Shown here one piece after another: positions 1 to 12,100 of a stretch of DNA of 64,000 nt (positions are counted from its first letter, which is position 1; each line of letters starts with the position of its first letter). The notes under the pieces were generated by a model. It ran no database searches. It was not told where the DNA came from and was given only the letters and a program-made list of their open reading frames with translations. The stretch comes from Hyposmocoma kahamanoa (Eukaryota > Arthropoda > Insecta > Lepidoptera > Cosmopterigidae), in NCBI RefSeq assembly GCF_003589595.1, contig NW_020654810.1, positions 15,184,373-15,248,372 of the forward strand, in the 5' to 3' direction. The position numbers were made by a program, and so were the translations under genes.

Positions 1-770
1 CTGCGTTCGGATTTTGAGAGGGTGCAACACAAGAATGTAAACAAATTTATACATTGAATATTTATAATTATAATCGGAATCTTATTTGCTGCAACGATAT
101 AAAATATTAATCTAAAATTTAGGTTTAGGAATATATGATATATTTACATTTTCCCATTACAAAAAGAAACACAACACCATGGGCCAGTCAAGAACTTAAT
201 CATTGCATTGCAATTTTTGTACAATAATTAATTTCTGTACAATGAAACATGGAAATTGATGTAGATAATATGGTGCGCGCGAGAACATACTTTTCGATAT
301 AGTTTTTTAATATTTTTTTTTATATTTAAATTCTTTTTGACGTTTGTTTTTAATCTCGGTTTTCATGTCAAATAGCTGGATAAAATACGTTCCATAAGAT
401 TCAAAAGGATTTTTAATTCTTTCGCCTTTTTCTTTCTATTTATGCGTCTCGCCAACACATGTGTGTAAAAATATTCAGCTTCAATAAAACATATTTAGCC
501 TGCGTGATCAACTGTTCAATAAGGACAAGATTATGTACAAAAACTTGTATAAAGCAATGTGGTAAATTATAAATAATGAAATTAATTAATAAATAAGTGT
601 CACACACATACAGGTTGTAATCGTTAAGTGTGCCCAGGTGATTGATTATTCTGTAAATTTATGAGATATCGAAAACCTTCAAACTGATAGCGAAAGTACG
701 TTACCTAAACACCAAAAACAAAGATCAGCAACAAACACATGGAGAAATTTGAGAGGTCCGTTGATCCGTT
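1..770. other. AT-rich intergenic sequence
   Basis: I see no coding signal, RNA gene or recognisable repeat here. The sequence is very AT-rich, and its reading frames are short and interrupted. It lies downstream (3') of fused. Confidence 0.5.
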
Positions 771-870
771 CCGTGGTTTAGTTGGCATAGCGTCTGGCAC
801 GGTTTGCTAGAAGACGACGGTTCGAATCCAGCCGGATAGAAGGAATGTTTTCTAAGTGTTCGATCATTGT
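771..870 (+). repeat. tRNA-like SINE fragment
   Basis: An A-box-like stretch (TAGTTGGCATAGCG, about 778-791) is followed by a good B box (GGTTCGAATCC, 819-829). That spacing is typical of a Pol III promoter. The piece does not fold into a full tRNA cloverleaf, so I read it as the head of a degraded tRNA-derived SINE rather than a tRNA gene. A similar B-box phrase occurs near 21401. Confidence 0.4.
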
Positions 871-1799
871 ATCTAGAATAATTATAACAAGGTAATAGTT
901 GGTTACACATTTTTGGTATGTAGGTACACAACTACTCAATTTTATCCACATGTTCAGAGTACACGTTTAAAATCATACGCATTTCACAAAATTTCTTATT
1001 AAGATTATAAGATAGAGTACGGACTGGTGTAAGAGTGGCAAATGAAAATGATATTGAACCGTACACGTTGAATGAATTCATTGACATCTGCTTGTTGTTA
1101 TGTGGCAGATATATTGTCATATTAACTGAAATATAGATTAATCGTTTGGATTATTTTGATGCTGATTGTATCAACTTGTGGCAAAAAAATTTAATTCTTA
1201 AAAACCTCTAAATTATTCCCATGTCAAAACCTTTACCTACGTAAAATAATAATATGTAAAACATATGACTGATGGGTCCGTAGCGTATTTATGCAAGTAC
1301 TCAACGTGTGAAGTGTTTAACACTTGTATGTTAAGAGCGCTCTTCGAATAAGTGGGTCTACGTGGATACGATAGGAAACTTACTAGTACCTACAAAGGCA
1401 AGTACTATTTATTGTGTGACATATATTACTAAGTATTCTTATTTATTTATGTTTTAGCTAGTTTTATCAGGGCACACCTCTGGAGATGATCTAGAATAAC
1501 AATAACATTAGAATAGTTATTTGTTATGCATGGCTGCAAAGTTGTTGTTTGACGCGTGTACTTGTATTGAAACCTGAGCAAGCAAGAAGCCTCGGATTGC
1601 TTACTTGTTTCGCTCGTGGTTCAAAAACAGAATCCTGAGCGTAGCGACAAAATTACTTATCTTTGTCAATGTAATGTTAACTTCTCATTTGAAAAAGAAG
1701 CTAGTGAGGTGAAAAAGTATTTGTCTATGAAATAATGAATAATAACACGATTAGAACAAAAAAAATGATGATTTTCGTATGTCGTATACATCGTAGGAG
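871..1799. other. Intergenic, nothing recognised
   Basis: AT-rich sequence with no supported gene. Open frames in it are short and lack protein-like composition. Confidence 0.45.
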
Positions 1800-2030
1800 T
1801 AGCTTTTACTATTTTTTTTAATATAATACTGGGACGAACAAGTCGAACAGTTGCAGTGTCACTCAGAGCTTTAAATCGCAAAGATCTGAGGGATACTGCC
1901 ACTGTGCCCGTGGCCCTGGGATATATGTTGACAAGCCTTTTGTGTTTGTAATTTCACTTGCAGTAAGTAATGCTCACATCACTGCTCTGCACCAGACAGG
2001 TACGGTGGCAGTACTGCCCTAAAATATTTG
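1800..2030 (-). repeat. Short dispersed repeat, family A
   Basis: This is one copy of a family seen at least six times in the window. The shared core reads CTCAGATCTTTGCGATTTAA on the family's sense strand, followed by AGCTCTGAGTGGCACTGCAAC, and copies end near ATCATAAAAA. The A-rich 3' end suggests non-LTR-type (SINE-like) retroposition. This copy is inverted: its A-rich tail is the T-run near 1808. Other copies are at 10800-10859 plus 12263-12540 (one split copy), 12662-12840, 38055-38345, 40478-40731 and 56812-57566. Confidence 0.65.
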
Positions 2031-2085
2031 CAACAAAAAAAAATGGAAATGTAAGAAACGTGTCTTTTAACTAAGTAACAGTATA

Positions 2086-2275
2086 ACTGCCTCAGTGGCC
2101 GAACGGTTACAACGCTGGTCTGCTAAGCAAGGGTACCGGATTCGATTCCGCGGCCTTCATTTTTTCCTTTCGTGAGTTTGGGTGAAATTTGTGGAATTGT
2201 TTATGTGTGTGTCCATGACACCAGCGACTCAGGGTTTCTTTAGTGAGGGGCTATGAGTGTGTGCGTTATTTATTA
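2086..2275 (+). repeat. tRNA-derived SINE, family B
   Basis: The element opens with a tRNA-like head (GCCTCAGTGGCCGAACGGTT) and a B box near GGATTCGATTCCGC. A conserved body follows (GTGAGTTTGGGTG, TGTGTCCATG, CAGGGTTTC). Seven clear copies and one fragment of this family lie in the window. It is a Pol III-type retroposon and has no host coding role. Confidence 0.7.
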
Positions 2276-3309
2276 TTTATAGTTTAATAACATATAACAC
2301 GTACTGACTTACTAAAAACGGATTTTTATATGTATGAGACCTACTTATGACGGCCATGTGTAAGAAGGTACGTGTCCAATAATCAATAATGTGTTAATTT
2401 ATGAAGATAATAATGCTAATACAAGAAAATATAATATGTTATATATAATGTGCTATTTCATAGGACTAATAGTTACGGAAATGTTGTATTTATATTATAT
2501 AGGTACATATACCTATAGTTACGATTATTGCAGGTATAAGATAATTATATAAAAGCAGATGTTTTCGTTGGTACACTTTTCTATCACGTGGAATGGCATT
2601 TTATTAATATTTGTAATCATGCGGACAAAGTATTCAAGACAAATTATGTATCTATTAAATTTTAACAAATCTGGTGTAGTGTTAAACACGTGAGGTTTTG
2701 CTAGGTAGATCAATTAAGGATATGATTCGTAAGAATTTCAGATATGGCATTTCTGTATATAATACGGGTACTTACAATTCCGCGACTCATGAGTGATGGT
2801 TTTTGACGTATTTACGGCGGGGTCGATAAACCAAACAAGTGCATTGCATTAATAACACTCGATTGTCGAGATAATTCAACAACTATGAGTAATTTATGCG
2901 GATTCTAATACCCTGATAAGGACACTGTATTTTCCAACACATCTGCACTTCAAATTTTCCACTATATTATCCTTTTCACAATTTTTCCAATGGCGATGTT
3001 GAGTAATACGACTGAGTGGAAGTTTTAATGCGGTTAATGAGCTTGTTTTTAAGCAAAACTTAGGCGGTTGACGTCAGTTATCTGTTGAAATAAATCATTT
3101 GATTAAGAGGCCATCCGGCTGCGGGTCAATTGCATATTGTAAAAAATTTATTCGTATTCTATTGAAACATAAAATCTAGCATTTGTATGTTGACAATCTA
3201 AGAAGTAATTTTAAATGGTTCATGGTGGAGAAACATCCTGACATTCAATAAAAACTTAATTCTTTTTAAAATACTTAATCACTCCAGTACCTAGGTATAC
3301 TAGACTAAA
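2276..3309. other. Intergenic, nothing recognised
   Basis: AT-rich sequence without a gene or recognised repeat. Frames near 2525-2713 have no protein-like signature. Confidence 0.4.
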
Positions 3310-3655
3310 ATACTTTTTCTTCTTTTTGAGGTGCCATCTCCTACCGGAGGTCAGCAATCAATCAAAGGGCTATCTGTATTTTAGACATAGCTACACGGAA
3401 CAAGGATCTTATGCTCAGATTGAACCATGTCCGGAGATTCTTAAGCCACGAAGTACGCCTTCTTACAGGTGGTCGCTTTCCCTGTATCTTCTCTTGCATT
3501 ATTAGTCGTAGTTGGTCGTATTTATCATTATGCATTATATGACCAAAGTACTGTAGTTTGCGTTTTTTGACAGTACTCAAGACCTCTAATTTCTTATTCA
3601 CCATCTGCAATACTCTTTCATTGGACACTATCCGGCCACGATATTTTTAAATACT
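3310..3655 (-). pseudogene. Non-LTR retrotransposon (LINE) C-terminal fragment
   Basis: Read on the minus strand, the fragment gives VSNERVLQMVNKKLEVLSTV, then KRRKLQYFGHIMH, then a K/R-rich stretch with RRRTSWLKNLRTW. This is the usual C-terminus after the reverse-transcriptase domain of insect LINEs (pattern: R..NE.VL..V......L..I..RK..Y.GH). An in-frame stop after about 88 codons interrupts the last conserved segment (LIADLR...EMAPQKEEK). No RT catalytic core is present. It is therefore a 5'-truncated, decayed copy ending in a short A-rich tail near 3310. Confidence 0.75.
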
Positions 3656-3885
3656 TCAATAAACTAAATGAAACTAGGTATGTGTGTGCCTCAATGCCTT
3701 CTTTTTCTTCTTATCTTATCAATGGCATACACTCTCGTAGTGAAAGGATTTGCCAATCGGCATAGGATACTCGCCGATTGTTGCCCAGGATGCGTCAGGT
3801 TTACAAGAAAGGAATGGTGTACGTCGTGTGGGGAGGTTCCGTTCGTGCACTAAGTATATGCCTAAATATTTTCTATTTACAATAA

Positions 3886-4445
3886 TTGTAACTTTTTCGT
3901 TGAAAAACAAAACCGATCTCAAAAGTTTGCTTATCGGCTTTTTCCGATTTCCGTAAGATCGCCTCATCGCCTCATGTGATTCTGACTTCTTAGTGACAAT
4001 GGGACTGTTGCGGACTCCTTTGTACATTTTATGCTTTTTTCTGGTTGTCATGGTGACGGTGATTTGTTACATGTATTGTGTCAAGTGAAAAGTCGAATTT
4101 TATTTGCGGAAAATATTTTTTTAATTTGTGATAGCCGAAATCCCATCCCCATCTCGAGAGTACACCATTTCAAACAAAAAAATAATTTTCAAAATCGGTC
4201 CACAATTCATGAAGAAATCGGTATGTCAGTGTACATGCTTTAAAATTTGAGAATTTTCCTCGATTTCCATGGATCCCCTCATCAGATTCTGGCTTGGTGA
4301 CAATGGGACCACAATGAGAGTGCACCGTTTCAAACAAAAAAAGAATTTTCAAATACGGTCTACAATTGACGGAGAAATCTAAAAACATAACGCCGAACAA
4401 AAAGCCGAACCTATAACCTCCTCCTTTTTAAAATCGGTTAAAAAT
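3886..4445 (+). repeat. 'AAAATCGGTTAAAAA'-type lepidopteran repeat
   Basis: The sequence has two internally similar halves, each with TTTCAAACAAAAAA, then AAAATCGGTCCACAATT-like text, then an 'agaaatc' phrase. It ends in CCTCCTCCTTTTTAAAATCG-GTTAAAAATA. This resembles the dispersed 'GAAGTCGGTTAAAAA' elements common in Lepidoptera, and related copies are at 10556-10795 and 54233-54503. The class (Helitron-like versus MITE) cannot be fixed from one window. Confidence 0.5.
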
Positions 4446-5118
4446 ATACATACTACAATTGGACAACCAAAAGTAACTAAATCAATTTCAAAATGTGTTC
4501 GAATATATCAAAAATTAAAAAAATAAATCCTAGCTATAAAAACGCATACTGGTATAAGTGCATATTTGGATGCACAAAGCTTGCGCCCGGGCAAGGCCGG
4601 CCGCTCACTCTGCACGTTATGTAATGGAGCAATACTCTCGGAACACATGTCAATAAAACTTATTATCTAATGGCCTAGCTAAATTATAAAACATAAGAGG
4701 TAGTTAAAAGATGCTCTAACTTGTTTATCTACGTTTGTTTGTTCCAGGTACGAATGATACTTAACGTGAGTAGTGGGTAATTAACATATGATAATTTAAA
4801 CGATAATGAAAGATAACTTCATTCAAGAGGTTCTATGACCTAGAGACACGTGTAATCAATGCAACACGTGTGAAATGAAGAATTGTCTACTGTATTGTCA
4901 AAATAAGTGAAAATTAAATCTAGTTGTAACATTCAATTACTTTCATTAGACAATTAACATACGTCAATATATCTCTATATTTGGTATGAACATCCAATTT
5001 TCATAAGTTGTAGGACAAATAAGTCAAAACGAGCTGCGTTTCAGCTGTTGACACGACAACTCCATGCCAGCTCCACTAGCAGTTGACACATTTGTATAGT
5101 GTTGCCTACTGTCATGTG
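4446..5118. other. Intergenic, nothing recognised
   Basis: No supported gene or repeat was recognised. The stretch holds a GC-rich patch near 4583-4612. Confidence 0.35.
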
Positions 5119-5523
5119 TATAACCAGAAATAGAGACGAAGTGTCATTTAATTTGATCTACTATAAAAACTATTCTGTCATATCATTACGGTGACAACTG
5201 CGCTCCGATTGGCCAGCCCGAATTTAAAACATTTGACGAGTGTCTTCATTGTTTCACTTCAAATTGACCAGTTTAATAGCTTTGCTATTATGGACGAAAA
5301 TTGAAAAATTATATAGTACATATTTAATTACAGAATATTTTTGGAATATACGGAGACGTACATACACATACACAGGTCAGTTGTTGGCGCTGTACTATTT
5401 CAGTTTTCTAATTTGTGATTTCAGCGCAAACGAGAGTTGATATTTAAAAGTGATATAAATACCACTTGACTGAGGAGTTGCCAGGGGTGGATGGCCCTTA
5501 TTTCGTCTCTATTTCTGGTTATA
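5119..5523. mobile_element. MITE with TATAACCAGAAATAGAGACGAA-type ends
   Basis: Bounded by inverted repeats: TATAACCAGAAATAGAGACG at the left and its reverse complement ending GGTTATA at the right. It is about 405 bp long and has no transposase. A shorter relative (13147-13310) shares the ends and an internal phrase about GCGCTCCGATTGGCC / GGCCAATGGGAGCGC. A half-copy is at about 52003-52060. The superfamily is not assigned. Confidence 0.7.
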
Positions 5524-6029
5524 TACTCGATGCTTACTGCATTCAAATGGCCAACGAACTGCATCTCAACACTCTACGATCAACAGTAACCACAATACGA
5601 AAAGGCGTGCCTTATTCTAGCGTGACCATGATCGAGTTTTTGAAATTTATCTAATCAGGTAAAAAGTCTCCGTTTGGTCGGTCTAGTCGCAAATAATTAG
5701 ATTTAGTCGGTCTATCGTTCAAAAGCTTATTCCAGAGGCATTATTTCTCTAAACTCGAGAATCACAGCAACTATCTTAGATCTGATTAGGTACACAGAAA
5801 AAGTCGTGCTGTAGTCGGTTTTAGTCGTAAGAAACTAGATTTTGTCTTTACACCGTTTCAAAGTTATAAGTTGGAATAATCTTATTCCGGCGGCACCTTT
5901 TTATTCCGGGAACCACAGCCCCTAGCTTGGATCCGATTGCACGCAGATAAAGTCGTCAAAAGGCGTACAATAACAACGATAATAATGGAATTATGGAATT
6001 TTAATACTCAATAAAAATAATGTGCCCTA
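5524..6029. other. Intergenic with diverged short repeats
   Basis: A loosely repeated phrase of the type GATCTGATTAGG.ACA.A.AAAGTCGT occurs around 5650, 5780 and 5930. This suggests a degraded repeat with a period of about 140 bp. There is no coding signal. Confidence 0.3.
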
Positions 6030-6235
6030 TAACCACACCAATTGTCTGGTCTCAAACTACGGAATTTCCTGTATTAAAGTACCAGAGCAACGGAATTCAC
6101 TTAGGGGCAGTTCCCACCCAGACCTAGAACCAATTTATTGACGTTCATTTCCCAAATTGGGCTTACTGAAAATCAAACCCGAGATCTCCTCACCCAGTGC
6201 CAACAATGCAAACCGTTGGGCCACTGACGTCATCA
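6030..6235 (-). repeat. tRNA-derived SINE, family C
   Basis: The reverse strand begins GATGACGTCAGTGGCCCAACG with a degraded B box, then runs AATTTGGGAAATGAACG. The same arrangement occurs at 12884-13104, where the B box reads GGCTTCGATTCCC. Two copies sharing head and body support one SINE family distinct from family B. Confidence 0.6.
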
Positions 6236-6340
6236 GCTTACAAGTAAAACTTCATTATTTGATCTACTTAGTAGATGATCACGACCACGGAAGAAAACGA
6301 CCGAGAGATTATACGAATACCTTTTCTTTCTTCTTTTTTT

Positions 6341-6531
6341 TTTGAGGCCCCGGACTAGGGAAAGTCTGTGTGCCATGGACGTATACATAGATAACCACAA
6401 ATTATACCCAAACTAATGAGGAAAATAAATGTAAGCCATACATAAATATTTATTTCTCCCAGCCCAGAAATCGAACCCGGGACCTCTGCGTGGCAGACCA
6501 GCATGGTAAATGTTCGGCCACGGAGGCAGTA
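6341..6531 (-). repeat. tRNA-derived SINE, family B
   Basis: A reverse-oriented full copy. On the minus strand it starts CTGCCTCCGTGGCCGAACAT, with B box GGTTCGATTTCTGG and the family body. A T-run at 6333-6343 marks its A-rich tail. Confidence 0.7.
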
Positions 6532-6917
6532 AATGGCTTGCTGTTGTCAATAAAGGATAAATGTTAAATAAAAGTCAAGGATATATAAAAAAAAATACTG
6601 TAAACTTTATGGCACCAATTTCAAATATAAGTAGATTGTAAAAATTGAAAATTTACACACTAAATAAAAGTGCTAGTACTAATAATCATTATAATTGGAA
6701 AAATGTTAAGAAAGACAACTACTTAATCTTAAAATTATTTTTCATATGTAACACGTACTTCGATAAATTACACTACGTCTAAAACCTGAAAAGCTGCGAT
6801 TTATAACTTCGTCTTTTTTAAATTTCAGTCTTTTGAGTCAAAGAAATAATCACAGTGTTGAATTTGTACTTATAAGAATAGCTTCTTATGAGAATTTCCT
6901 TAATTCCATAAAACTAC

Positions 6918-7428
6918 CACGACTAGTGTTGTAACTTGAAAATAAAACCAATGTATTTTTTCACATTTTTGAAAAAAAAACACAGCGCCATGTTTTTTTC
7001 TAAATTAGGCTTTTTTTCAGAAAAAGCAAAATGGAATAACTGAAATAAAATAAGACACTAACTTTTGTTTTAAGAATATATATATGTATAACATGTTTTT
7101 TTAAAATCAATTACCATGATAATTATAACAAAAATTTAATCTTCATTTATGGTGTTACTAATGTTACTACTGTTCCAGGTGTTACTCACACTTGTAATGT
7201 CACCAAAATTTTCTATGTCTTCGTTTCCTTCATTCAAATCGTACCGAATAATTTTATATAAGCGGCTTGCTAATAATTCTATGTAAATGTAGCTATACAA
7301 GGGATTTTACTTTCTACATTTTACATTTTCTAAAAAAAAACCTAATTTAGAAAAAAATCATGGCGCTGTGTTCTCAAAAAAGTGAAAAAACATTGGTTTT
7401 TTTTTCAAGTTACAACACTAGTTGTGAT
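6918..7428. mobile_element. Foldback/MITE element with roughly 100-bp terminal inverted repeats
   Basis: The left end ACTAGTGTTGTAACTTGAAA is mirrored by TTCAAGTTACAACACTAGT at the right. The complementarity continues inward through CACAGCGCCATG / CATGGCGCTGTG and CTAAATTAGGC / CCTAATTTAG. The interior has no transposase. It is a non-autonomous DNA element of about 510 bp. Confidence 0.7.
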
Positions 7429-8978
7429 ATTAGTGACCTAATTATTTTTTTATAAAAATTGCATCAGGCTCAATTGGCTGTTCCGAATTGCTATCTCAAA
7501 TATCACTGAGAGTTCCCTCTAAGTCTTTGTGATACAATGCCGTTTTGGTGCTGCCTCCGTCCCGTACTAATTACAAGTTAATCAAATTTATATGGCGTGC
7601 TAGCAATAATTTTAACATTCCAGGTAATACTTGTGATCTGGATTTTTTTAATACGAGTATGATTTCGGTTAAGGAGAGCACTGAGTGGGCACTTCTTTGG
7701 TTCATATTCATATCGATACCTCGAATGAACATTACGCCAACTTAATTTTTGGACCTGCAGTTTGATTTTGATTGCCTCTCCCGATCGGAAGCTGCGTCTT
7801 TTCCGAGTCGAGGCGCATAATTGCGATTCACAACTAGCCGGTCGGAAACTTTGACATTTCTAATAGTTGATTTCACTCACAAATTAGAAAGATATAGTAG
7901 GGATCAGGTTGCATCTTCTCGTTTAATCTGATTTCGAGATTACCCGATCGGATAGATTACGATTTGAATCGAAATCAGGGCGCTGTTCTGTTTTTATTTT
8001 GTTTTTTGGTTTCTTTATTCTTTTTTCACAATATTCGTTCCGTGGAGTTCTTAGGTTTTCGCGATTATTGCACAAAACAAACCTTTGAAAAACCAAATAT
8101 ACGCGATTTTAATCCGGTTAAATAATTTCATTTTCTATGAATATTCGCTTTTTTGTTTTCATCTTTCATATTCTTTATTGGCTCATGATGAGGCTTACAA
8201 TTGCGGTTGTCTTTTTACGTAATAGGTTACCTAAATATATGTGAGGATCTTTAATTGGCTTTCAGTTGATATTATTATTTTAGTTTTAAGCTGCGGATCT
8301 TCTTATTAGATAAATAAATAAACACTGTAGAGTTTACTACGTAATAGTAGCACGAATTTTAATGCCTGTTTACGTATCGTTGTTATGCAACAACTGACCA
8401 AACACGGTAGTTAATTCATAAATTGTTATTGCTTTAACCAACTCACGTGAAACTGCCAAAAATGAATCAAACATTAGTTTTTCGATATCTCAACTATCAC
8501 TAGTCGATAAAGTCAATGCGGGATACGTTTTTAGCAAAACGATCATTAGTATACATAGTAGCTTGTATCGTGATGTCACAAGCCGCTTTGCCGTTTCCAT
8601 ATTTCTCAATCACAGAATCTATTTCAACTATGTATTATTAGTTTTATTAACGAATTTCAATTCCGTTTTCACATTTGTCCATCAATGAATTTCCAATTTA
8701 TCAAGCTAATATTTTTTTTTGTCAAATACCCTATGTGCAATAATATGCCACTATTACAGTACTGTTAGTAGCAAATTACAATAGCAAAGAATGAAAAACA
8801 AGTATTTTTCGAAAATACTCACTCTGAATTAGAATATCTAAAAATACTTTATTATTATTGATACCATCAAAGACCCAACAAACAAAGAGAAAATCCTTCG
8901 ATGCGACTGTACAGGTAGCCAAGTAGAGGCAACAAAATCTGGTTCGTGTACAGCGGCTCGAAGGTATTTTTCTTTGTG
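7429..8978. other. Downstream flank of fused
   Basis: AT-rich with no supported gene. A piece at 8020-8160 (TTCGCGATTATTGC...AAACCTTTG...ATACGCGATTTTAATCCGG) matches the ends of the foldback at 21550-21739 and a piece at 54090-54190, so it is a degraded copy of that family. Confidence 0.4.
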
Positions 8979-8984
8979 TTTATT
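8979..8984 (-). terminator. fu: Candidate poly(A) signal of fused
   Basis: AATAAA on the minus strand, about 180 bp after the fused stop codon. A second one lies at 8848-8853. Either could end the transcript; the choice is inference from position. Confidence 0.4.
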
Positions 8985-9165
8985 CAATCTTTGTATCATT
9001 AATAATAACAACATTGTGGAGAATTTTCACAAAAAATAGATGAATATCATGGTAGTAAAAACATCATGATATCTAATCAAAATAAATATTTAAAAATACT
9101 TTAGTCGAAAATGCTAATACAAAATTATGTCTATATGTTCTTCTATATGTCCTTCTATGTCTCAC

Positions 9166-12100
9166 TTATGAGACATAGAACGGCATATTGCTCAATTCCT
9201 TGGTAGCCAACCTAGCCGCCCTGTTCAAAGTAACATTGCAATGAGAGTGTAGAGCTTCCAAACAGTCACTCTCGTTTTTCCTCCATTTAGAATCCATTGC
9301 TACTGAAAAAGCAGTACAAGAAAAAGTACATAAAAGGCTAATGAGTATACAAAGTCTCATTCTAAGCGCATCACTAGGTTGTTCTAGCAAACACATAAAG
9401 TTGAACGAGTCGTCGTCAAAGAGTATCTTTTCAACCACGTCAGCGTGTTCGGGGAGATCCTGCAGGACCGTGATCAACAGTCCAACAATGTTTAATGTTA
9501 TCCGAGGTGTTTTCGTATCTGTAACAAGGAAAATTTGTAATAGATCTTGATACATGAGCAAAGTGAACGAAATAACATTCAACAAAAATGTTGGAAAATT
9601 ATGACAAAATATAATTATCACATAAAGACAATAAATAATAATACAAAACATAAATATACAGAAGATAACACGTATCATAAAAATGATTTGAACGATACTA
9701 AGTAAATACAAATACACGACAAGACTTAAAGTCAAGGGTCAATGAACTTAACTGCATAATAATTAGTATTTTGTACATGTGTGACTGTCATTTCTCATTA
9801 AAAGGGAAATGTTACAATAGCTCCGAAAAGTAAACTAAAAATGAGCTCTCCGCTCATTTATTCATTAAATATGACTACTGTTGTTTTTCAATAGCTCATT
9901 TTAACGGGGCATAGTAAGCCTCATTTCGTCATAATTTAATCTATTATTTCCCTTCATTTAATAAATAACAATATAATAAACAAAAAAAAAATAACGGTCC
10001 CGTCAGTCATTTACCAGTGATAATTCCGTTTGAGATGAGCAGAATTATAAATGCATGCCGTACTTTCTCAAACTCGTATCTTATAAAGAGTGATTATTCA
10101 GGATGTGGTAAAACTTTCTATTTATTTTATATTTCTTATCAAGGATGTTAATTTGGATGCATTACTTTAAGAATAGGTAAAAGCTGGTGTGTAAATATGA
10201 AGGAAATGTGATGTGAAATCAGCCTGCAAAATTTGTATATACAATCCATTTTTTGCATTTCAGTAACTTTGTGCTTTAAGATACGAGTTTGAAAAAGTAA
10301 GATTTTATGACGTCATTTGTGTACGTACAGTTGGCGAGCAGGCGTGTGAAGACGGTATAAGCGTGGTTGGCCAGCAGCGCGGTAGCGAATTGGCGTACGC
10401 CACGGCATGATCGCACGCACAGCCACGCGCACACTTCAACCATGCGACTCACGCCCACCACTCTGAGACAAGTTAACATACTTTTACACTATAGCAACAA
10501 TTTAAAAAAAAATCAATATCTGTTACTAATATTTTTTAAGACTATTCAATAATCTCAGTACAGAGTACTAAAAAACCAACCTCAAAACTCATTCATCCCC
10601 TAGTTTGCCACCCTCAGAAGTGAAATATTTTCATGAAATTTAAATGGGACCACTTCCGAGGTACCCTCTTTCCAACAAAAAAAGAAGCATCAAAATCGGT
10701 TCATAAATGACGAGTTATCACGTAACATAAATAAAAAACATACAGTCGAATTGAGAACCTATTCCTTTTTTGAAGTCGGTTAAAAATATTAGTAACTTTT
10801 TTTATAATATCAAGTGACGGGACGAACAAGTCGTGCGCCTGATGGTAAACGACACGCCTCACTGTGTTTCGAAATGACTTCAGATAGGACATTTTGAGTG
10901 AAGTTTAGCAAGGAACACGTGTTAATATTCTAAACGCAGGGCGAAAACTCCCGTGTGCCAATTTTGTATAGTTTTGGAGAAAACTTAGTTCAAAGTTCCT
11001 CGATTTTTATACTTAAGAAATTACAAAAATGGTTATAACTCAAAAAATATAAAATGCCAATAAATATTTATAAACACGATTTTAACAGGAATTTCAAACA
11101 CTATTCCAGTAACTTTGCCGCTTTTCCAAAATATAACCGTAAGTTACGAAAATCAAGAATTTCCTTAAAACGATTATATTTTTTTGATGTGTTATTTCGC
11201 GTGTCGCATCCAGCAATTATAAAAATAAATAGTTAACCATGCATACTATTCTCACAAAAATAACAGATGTTAGTGCCTATATATTTGGTTTATATTTGGT
11301 TAATATTTGGAGAATATGTATATTTGGTTTAGTAGTAAGGTGTTACGTTTATTAAGATGAATATCATTGAAATTGGACATTTGCTAGTTCTACTCGACAC
11401 TGGCCGAAATATCCCAAAAATTTTACATTACCGAAAATATATGCATTATAAACACGAATACATAATACCGTATAATTTACTGCAAACCGTTCATGGGATT
11501 AATTCCTTGTTAAGATTTTCAAGCAGAAAATGTAGAGAACTCAATTACATTATGTTACTACTAACTAATACCATACTAGTACTGCAGTGACACCAGTTAA
11601 AGTCAATTAAGAAATTATCTGTAAAATTCACGACGCTGTTTTGATACGCCACAAGTGATATGGTTTTTGATATTATTTTTGCCAGAACTGAACTGTAAAG
11701 ACCAAAATAATAACATAGTTAATTCAAACAAATAATAATAATTATATAGCAAACTATCTCTAAAAATTTTGCTTCCAACAAAATTTCAGGCGTTCTGAAT
11801 TTAAAAATCTTTAGACACGCATATCTCCAATGTCTCAAGGCATTAGCATCTGCTTTTTTGGGAGAATAGTAAGCAAGGTTAACTATTTATTTTTATAATT
11901 TCTGGATACGACTGAAGCGAAATAACAAAGAAAAAAAAAACCGTTTTTAGGAAATTCTCAATTTTCGTAACTTACGGTTATATTTTGGAAAAGCGGCAAG
12001 GTTACAAGGTACTTGAATAGTGCTTGATATTCCTGTTAAAATCGTGTTTTTAAGTATTTAGTGGCATTTTTATTTTTTGAGTTATAACCATTTTTGTAAT

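Noticed and set aside
2086..2160. Possible tRNA genes at the SINE heads (also 6531, 22924, 59125)
   Set aside because: A and B boxes are present but no full cloverleaf forms, and each is joined to the same SINE body and dispersed many times.
3668..4400. Several 60-110-codon frames on both strands
   Set aside because: They coincide with the AAAATCGGTTAAAAA-type repeat and its flank, so they are transposon shadows.
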